Source of the DNA: Haematobia irritans
Taxonomy: Eukaryota > Arthropoda > Insecta > Diptera > Muscidae
Length of the DNA: 64,000 nt
Direction: 5' to 3'
NCBI RefSeq assembly: GCF_050003625.1
Contig: NC_134401.1
Span: 65,379,242 to 65,443,241, forward strand
In this document: piece by piece, positions 62,744 to 64,000 of the stretch
Layout of the letters: each line of letters begins with the position of its first letter
Numbering within the stretch: position 1 is the first letter of the stretch
Notes under the pieces: model-generated
Told to the model about the DNA's origin: nothing
The model's database searches: none
The model's input: the letters and a program-made list of their open reading frames with translations, nothing else
Program-made: the position numbers and the translations under genes

Positions 62744-64000
62744 GGCTGCATGTGCTGCCTTAAAAGTTCTCCTGATGAAAGGGGACATAGATATAGTTCT
62801 TATTCAAGAACCATATGTTTATAAAAACAAAATATGTGAATTAAGTACTCCGGGGTTCAAACTATTGCAGTATAGTGGTAATGATGTAAATCGAGCCTGT
62901 ATAATTGCTAAAAACGAGCTCAACTTGTTTCTGCTTCCTTCAATGTGCAATACAGACACTGTCGTTGCCAGTTTAGAAATAGCCAAATGCAAATATTGGG
63001 TATCTTCGGTCTACATGGGACATGACAGGGAGATGCCTCCATATGCCGTTAAGACCTTAGTGGAGGAGTCACGGAAAACAAAGACGAAACTCATTATGGG
63101 ATACGATGCGAATGCACATCATAGTATATGGGGAAGTAGTGATACTAATGCAAGGGGAGAGTCGCTAATAGAGTTTATTTTGCGTACTAATCTGGTAGTT
63201 TGCAACAAGGGAGATGTCCCAACCTTTGTCACTAAAAACAGGCAAGAGGTTTTGGACATCACCTTGGCCTCGCAAGAACTGAATGAAATGATATCTGAGT
63301 GGCAGGTTTTAAGTGAACACAGCTTCTCAGATCATCGCTACATCAGTTTCAAATTTGATGTTCATATCACCAAGATCATATTTCCGCCAAATGTTAGGAA
63401 AGCTGACTGGAATAGGTATAGGGAATCGTTCAATATGATGATACCGGAAATAACAGAGACAAATATGAGAAATGTGCAAGATATCGAATACGCAGTGGAG
63501 CGGATTACTAAGGCCTTCAACATCTCACTGAAAGCTGCATGCCCTAGAGGAAAGCCAAGGGGGAAACATCGACCACCATGGTGGTCTACGGAATTAAGTA
63601 ATATGAGGAAATCCTGCAGGAAGCTCTTTAACAAGGCAAAGTCCACCAGAGCTTCTGAGGACTGGGACGCTTACAAGAAGATTCTGAGAGGATACAAGCG
63701 AGAACTGAGAAAGGCTCAGCATAACTCTTGGAATGCTTACTGCAGCAGTATTGAGAATACGTCCGAGGCTTCCAGACTACGGAAGGTTCTAGTATCCACC
63801 AACTCCGCTCCAGGTTTCATTAAAACATCGGAGGGCAATTGGACAACGTCCAGTGAGGAGACGCTGGAGGTACTATTGGACACACATTTTCCTGGAAATC
63901 AGACGGTTGAACCATGTACTGGCGGTGCCACAGTTGCTCAGCGGTCGTTTCCTGTCGAGGAAATTGTATCGGAAACTAGAATAAGATGGTCGCTAAATAG
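62703..64000 (+). CDS. LINE ORF2 (endonuclease and RT N-terminus), open to window edge
   Basis: From ATG at 62703 (41 nt inside ORF1, other frame) I read 432 codons without a stop. EEP motifs: LQINLHHCKAA, IQEPY, MGYDANAHHSIWGS, HSFSDHRYISF. Then the linker (KLFNKAKSTRASEDWDAY, ENTSEASRLRKVL) and the approach to the RT (EEIVSETRIRW). The endonuclease is complete here, unlike in the host copy at 21203. This is the best-preserved copy of the family's N-terminal ORF2; RT and RNase H lie beyond the window. Confidence 0.85.
   Translation, partial: MVLRILQINLHHCKAACAALKVLLMKGDIDIVLIQEPYVYKNKICELSTPGFKLLQYSGNDVNRACIIAKNELNLFLLPSMCNTDTVVASLEIAKCKYWVSSVYMGHDREMPPYAVKTLVEESRKTKTKLIMGYDANAHHSIWGSSDTNARGESLIEFILRTNLVVCNKGDVPTFVTKNRQEVLDITLASQELNEMISEWQVLSEHSFSDHRYISFKFDVHITKIIFPPNVRKADWNRYRESFNMMIPEITETNMRNVQDIEYAVERITKAFNISLKAACPRGKPRGKHRPPWWSTELSNMRKSCRKLFNKAKSTRASEDWDAYKKILRGYKRELRKAQHNSWNAYCSSIENTSEASRLRKVLVSTNSAPGFIKTSEGNWTTSSEETLEVLLDTHFPGNQTVEPCTGGATVAQRSFPVEEIVSETRIRWSLN

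Larger units (their letters stand above)
62068..64000 (+). mobile_element. LOA/I-type LINE, third copy (5'-truncated, continues past window)
   Basis: The ORF1 C-terminal two thirds and the start of ORF2, both undamaged as far as the window shows. The ORF1/ORF2 overlap is as in the nested copy. The 5' truncation point abuts hAT-like copy B. Confidence 0.88.

Overview
This is nuclear DNA of a dipteran insect. The base composition is AT-rich, there are spliced genes with GT-AG introns, and most of the window is transposable elements. The best guess is a calyptrate/muscid fly (Stomoxys/Musca/Haematobia-like). That rests on a fly-type mrj J-protein gene and on Helentron/DINE-like repeats and a tRNA-derived SINE that resemble abundant muscid repeats as I remember them; no database search was possible.

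Layout. 1-2.7 kb: two Helentron/DINE-like elements head to head, with ~153-bp internal repeats. 2.7-14 kb: one complete SINE with a target-site duplication (TSD), a 5'-truncated LINE, a piggyBac-like MITE, a Tc1 remnant, a TA-flanked TIR element carrying two divergent tRNA-like units, and a second SINE inserted in a Helentron end. 14.0-24.3 kb: a LOA/I-type LINE (endonuclease, RT and RNase H; DUF4780-like ORF1) with a second copy of the same family inserted in reverse inside its ORF1. A PIF/Harbinger-type MITE and a foldback element sit inside these copies. 24.3-30 kb: repeats plus a nearly intact Tc1/mariner transposon with a DD37E-type catalytic triad.

30.2-46.7 kb: the mrj (DNAJB6-like) gene on the + strand. 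It has a 240-nt in-frame cassette exon and a ~15.2-kb intron filled with transposons (mariner, SINE, hAT-like, piggyBac-like, tRNA-bearing TIR elements and an exon-like tandem repeat). 48.4-50.1 kb: a LINE remnant split by a TIR element. 50.7-57.0 kb: a small DUF4806-like gene on the + strand whose intron holds three TIR elements nested one inside another; a run of six G's shifts its reading frame. 57.6-62 kb: LINE debris, an inverted ~25-29-bp tandem array, a second mariner interrupted by a Helentron-like piece, and a hAT-like element. 62.07 kb to the window end: a third copy of the LOA/I-type LINE whose ORF2 is open to the edge.

Only mrj looks like a normal working host gene; the DUF4806-like gene may be broken or misassembled. 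The most interesting signals are the shared 3' tail of the SINE and the RNase H-bearing LINE, the TIR elements with head-to-head Pol III-like units, a shared TA|CACNCA terminus on otherwise different foldback-type elements, and the duplicated helix-IV motif in the mrj cassette exon.
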